Made by a program: the position numbers and the translations under genes. Positions 6,867-8,646 of a stretch of 8,646 nucleotides of DNA are shown here, piece after piece (the stretch's first letter is position 1; every line of letters begins with the position of its first letter). Below the pieces are notes generated by a model. It was not told where the DNA came from. It saw only the letters and a list, made by a program, of their open reading frames with translations, and made no database searches. Where the stretch lies: contig JBIKVM010000128.1 in the NCBI GenBank assembly GCA_044356825.1, positions 1 through 8,646 on the forward strand. Reading direction: 5' to 3'. The stretch is from JAUREX01 sp044356825. GTDB taxonomy: Bacteria > Pseudomonadota > Alphaproteobacteria > Rhodobacterales > Rhodobacteraceae.

Positions 6867-7699
6867 TGCTGCTCGAGGTGCGCGATCTCGTGGTCGGGTT
6901 CGGTGGGCGCAACGTGCTCGACGGCGTGTCGCTGGGCGTCCGGGCGGGCGAGATCGTGACCATCGTGGGGCCGAACGGATCGGGCAAGTCGACGCTGCTG
7001 CGCGCCATCCTCGGGGCTATTGCGCCGCGATCGGGCCGCGTGATGCGCGCCGAGCGGCTCCGGGTCGGCTATGTGCCGCAGTCCCTCTCGGTCGATCGGA
7101 CGCTGCCCATGACGGTAGCGCGTTTCCTCTCGCTGCCGCATCGGGTGGCCGCAGCTGCGGCAGCAGAGGCGCTGATCCGCGCCGGAGTGCCGGGCCTTGG
7201 CGGGGCGCAGATGTCGGCGCTCTCGGGCGGGCAGTTCCAGCGTGTCCTGCTCGCCCGGGCGATCCTCGGCAGGCCCGACATCCTCATCCTCGACGAACCG
7301 ACCGCCGGCCTCGATCAGCCGGGCTCGGCGGCCTTCTACCGCCTGATCGAGGCGCTGCGGACCGAGACGGGCTGCGCGGTGCTGATGGTCAGCCACGAGT
7401 TGCACGTCGTGATGGCCGCATCCGACCGGGTCGTGTGCCTCAACGGCCATGTCTGCTGCGAGGGGCGCCCCGAACAGGTTGCGAGCGCGCCAGAGTATCG
7501 CGCGCTCTTCGGCACGGGAACGGGTGGGGCGCTCGCGCTGTATCGCCACGATCACGACCATGTTCACGACGGGGAGCGGGCAGCGGCCAGACACCACGCC
7601 CACACCCACGATCATGCCCACGACCGTGGCCATCACGCGGGGCACAACCACGATCACCACCACGATCCGTCCGGGCGGGGCACCGATGCCGGGGCTTGA
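6863..7699 (+). CDS. znuC: Zinc ABC transporter ATPase with His-rich tail
   Basis: Cytoplasmic ATPase subunit that powers zinc import through ZnuB. It has 278 residues from the ATG at 6863. Walker A is GPNGSGKS (36-43), the Q-loop glutamine is Gln73 (YVPQS), the signature is LSGGQ (120-124), Walker B is ILILDE (140-145) and the H-loop is His178 (MVSHE). The canonical domain ends near residue 225. Residues 229-268 form an extra tail with 17 histidines, mostly His-Asp and His-Ala alternations, likely disordered and metal-binding. The start is chosen because it overlaps the zur stop by 4 bp and leaves the family-typical LLEVRDL start; a Met at 6866 directly follows. An upstream in-frame ATG at 6842 would overlap zur further and is less likely. 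It overlaps znuB by 14 bp. Confidence 0.95.
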   Translation: MMLLEVRDLVVGFGGRNVLDGVSLGVRAGEIVTIVGPNGSGKSTLLRAILGAIAPRSGRVMRAERLRVGYVPQSLSVDRTLPMTVARFLSLPHRVAAAAAAEALIRAGVPGLGGAQMSALSGGQFQRVLLARAILGRPDILILDEPTAGLDQPGSAAFYRLIEALRTETGCAVLMVSHELHVVMAASDRVVCLNGHVCCEGRPEQVASAPEYRALFGTGTGGALALYRHDHDHVHDGERAAARHHAHTHDHAHDRGHHAGHNHDHHHDPSGRGTDAGA

Positions 7700-8483
7700 A
7701 TCCTTCATGGTCCGCGCAGTTCTGGCGGGGATCGGCGTCGCGCTGGCGGCGGCACCGCTCGGCTGCTTCGTGGTCTGGCGGCGGATGGCCTATTTCGGCG
7801 ATGCGACGGCGCATGCCTCGATCCTCGGTGTCGCGCTGGCGCTGGCAATCGACCTCCCGGTCTTTGCCGGGGCGCTCATCGTGGCGCTTGCGGTCGCGGT
7901 GATGGTGTCGGCGCTGGGCGGGCGCGGCCATTCGGCCGATACGCTGCTCGGGGTTGCCGCGCATTCGGCGCTGGCCTTCGGGCTTGTGGCGGTGTCGTTT
8001 CTGCCCACGGTCCGGATCGATCCGATGGCCTATCTTTTCGGCGATATCCTTGCCGTCTCGAGGGTGGATCTTGCGATTATCTGGGGTGGCGGGGCGGCGG
8101 CTGTCGCGCTGGTCCTCTGGCGGTGGCAGGCGCTGCTGACGGCGACGCTCGGTGAGGATCTGGCCCGCGCCTCGGGCATCGAGCCACGGCGCGAGCGGCT
8201 GGTGCTGACACTGGCGATGGCGCTGGTCGTCGCCGTCGCGATCAAGGTCGTGGGCGCCCTCATGATCGCGGCGCTTCTCGTGATCCCGGCGGCGGCGGCG
8301 CGGCCCTTTGCGGTCACGCCCGAGCGGATGGCGGCGCTCGCCGCCCTGATCGGGGTCGGCTCCGCCGCAGGCGGGCTGGGTGCGGCGTGGCGCCTCGATA
8401 CGCCCGCCGGCCCGTCGATCGTCGCGGTGGCGGCCTGCCTGTTCGCGCTGTCGCTCGCGGTGGCGGCGCTGCGTCGCGCCTAG
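7686..8483 (+). CDS. znuB: Zinc ABC transporter permease
   Basis: Inner-membrane channel subunit of the Znu importer (ABC-3 family). It has 265 residues, close to 261 in Escherichia coli. The N-terminal region has the highly conserved [20 protein letters not shown] (24-43). Several hydrophobic helices follow, with AYLFGDIL (115-122) and the family signature [20 protein letters not shown] (187-206). The ATG at 7686 is chosen because it leaves the usual short lead-in before the first helix and gives a 14-bp overlap with znuC, implying translational coupling. Met at 7707 is an alternative. It is the last gene of zur-znuC-znuB. Its TAG stop overlaps the convergent tkt stop by 3 bp, so there is no room for an intergenic terminator. 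Confidence 0.95.
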   Translation: MPGLESFMVRAVLAGIGVALAAAPLGCFVVWRRMAYFGDATAHASILGVALALAIDLPVFAGALIVALAVAVMVSALGGRGHSADTLLGVAAHSALAFGLVAVSFLPTVRIDPMAYLFGDILAVSRVDLAIIWGGGAAAVALVLWRWQALLTATLGEDLARASGIEPRRERLVLTLAMALVVAVAIKVVGALMIAALLVIPAAAARPFAVTPERMAALAALIGVGSAAGGLGAAWRLDTPAGPSIVAVAACLFALSLAVAALRRA

Positions 8484-8646
8484 GCTTTCGCGCCCTTGCC
8501 GGGTTTCGCCTTGCCGCCTGATCCCTCGCGCGCGATCAGATCGCGCACCTTCTGCGCCACCGCCTCGGGGGTGATCCCGAACTCGGCATAGAGCCGCTCG
8601 GCCGGGGCCGAGGCGCCGAAATCATGCATGCCCACAAAGCCCGACC
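8480..8646 (-). CDS. tkt: Transketolase, C-terminal end (5' part outside window)
   Basis: Thiamine-diphosphate enzyme of the pentose phosphate pathway and Calvin cycle that moves two-carbon units between sugars. Only the last 54 residues are inside the window. They begin [20 protein letters not shown], a segment typical of the transketolase C-terminal domain, then [16 protein letters not shown], and end in a Lys/Gly-rich tail ([12 protein letters not shown]). The TAG stop is at 8482-8480. It converges on znuB with overlapping stop codons. I cannot tell from the tail whether this is a tktA-type or cbbT-type enzyme. Confidence 0.9.
   Translation of the reverse strand, partial: SGFVGMHDFGASAPAERLYAEFGITPEAVAQKVRDLIAREGSGGKAKPGKGAKA

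Noticed and set aside
7547..7666. Histidine-coding tract as a possible repeat array or CRISPR-like element
   Set aside because: The CAC/CAT periodicity comes from His codons in an intact znuC frame; there are no constant repeats or spacers.
6599..7708. Minus-strand open frame of 369 codons opposite zur and znuC
   Set aside because: It is antisense to two clear genes with intact motifs. Its translation shows no known fold, and its valine-rich start merely mirrors the histidine codons of the ZnuC tail.

Overview
The window is about 70% GC, gene-dense, and uses GTG/CTG/GCC-rich codons throughout. The protein sequences and the order pyk, rpmI, rplT, pheS point to an alphaproteobacterium, most likely a member of the Rhodobacteraceae. 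I cannot fix the genus by eye. It looks like a chromosomal segment: there is no insertion sequence, phage gene, CRISPR array, tRNA or rRNA.

Left part (1-4126, all minus strand). Read 5' to 3' on the minus strand, the order is pyruvate kinase (pyk), ribosomal proteins L35 and L20 (rpmI-rplT), a ten-helix EamA/DMT permease, and then phenylalanyl-tRNA synthetase alpha (pheS, running off the left edge). A good promoter candidate precedes rpmI and a strong hairpin terminator follows rplT, so rpmI-rplT looks like its own transcription unit. The permease interrupts the usual rplT-pheS neighbourhood. The pyk promoter candidate carries a near-palindromic site in its spacer that resembles a LacI-family operator.

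Middle part (4280-5345, plus strand). This is a two-gene unit divergent from pyk: an N-formylglutamate amidohydrolase-family protein, and a 104-residue DUF1244 protein overlapping it by 29 bp. The DUF1244 gene ends 4 bp from the end of the convergent znuA.

Right part (5350-8483). This is a complete zinc-uptake locus. znuA (periplasmic zinc-binding protein) is transcribed leftward. A zur-znuC-znuB operon (Fur-family zinc repressor, ABC ATPase, permease) is transcribed rightward, with overlapping genes. The 83-bp divergent region contains one Zur-like palindrome that also supplies candidate extended -10 elements in both directions. A single Zur-Zn dimer site could therefore shut off zinc import and Zur synthesis together. 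Three proteins of this locus carry extra histidines: a loop in ZnuA, a long C-terminal tail on ZnuC, and a short N-terminal stretch in Zur.

Right edge (8480-8646, minus strand). The last 54 codons of transketolase (tkt) are present. Its TAG stop and the TAG of znuB share one CCTAGG palindrome.

The strongest reasons for a second look are the dual-promoter Zur operator, the His-rich ZnuC tail, the operator-like site in the pyk promoter, and the uncharacterised amidohydrolase-DUF1244 pair. I did not find a wholly new system here.
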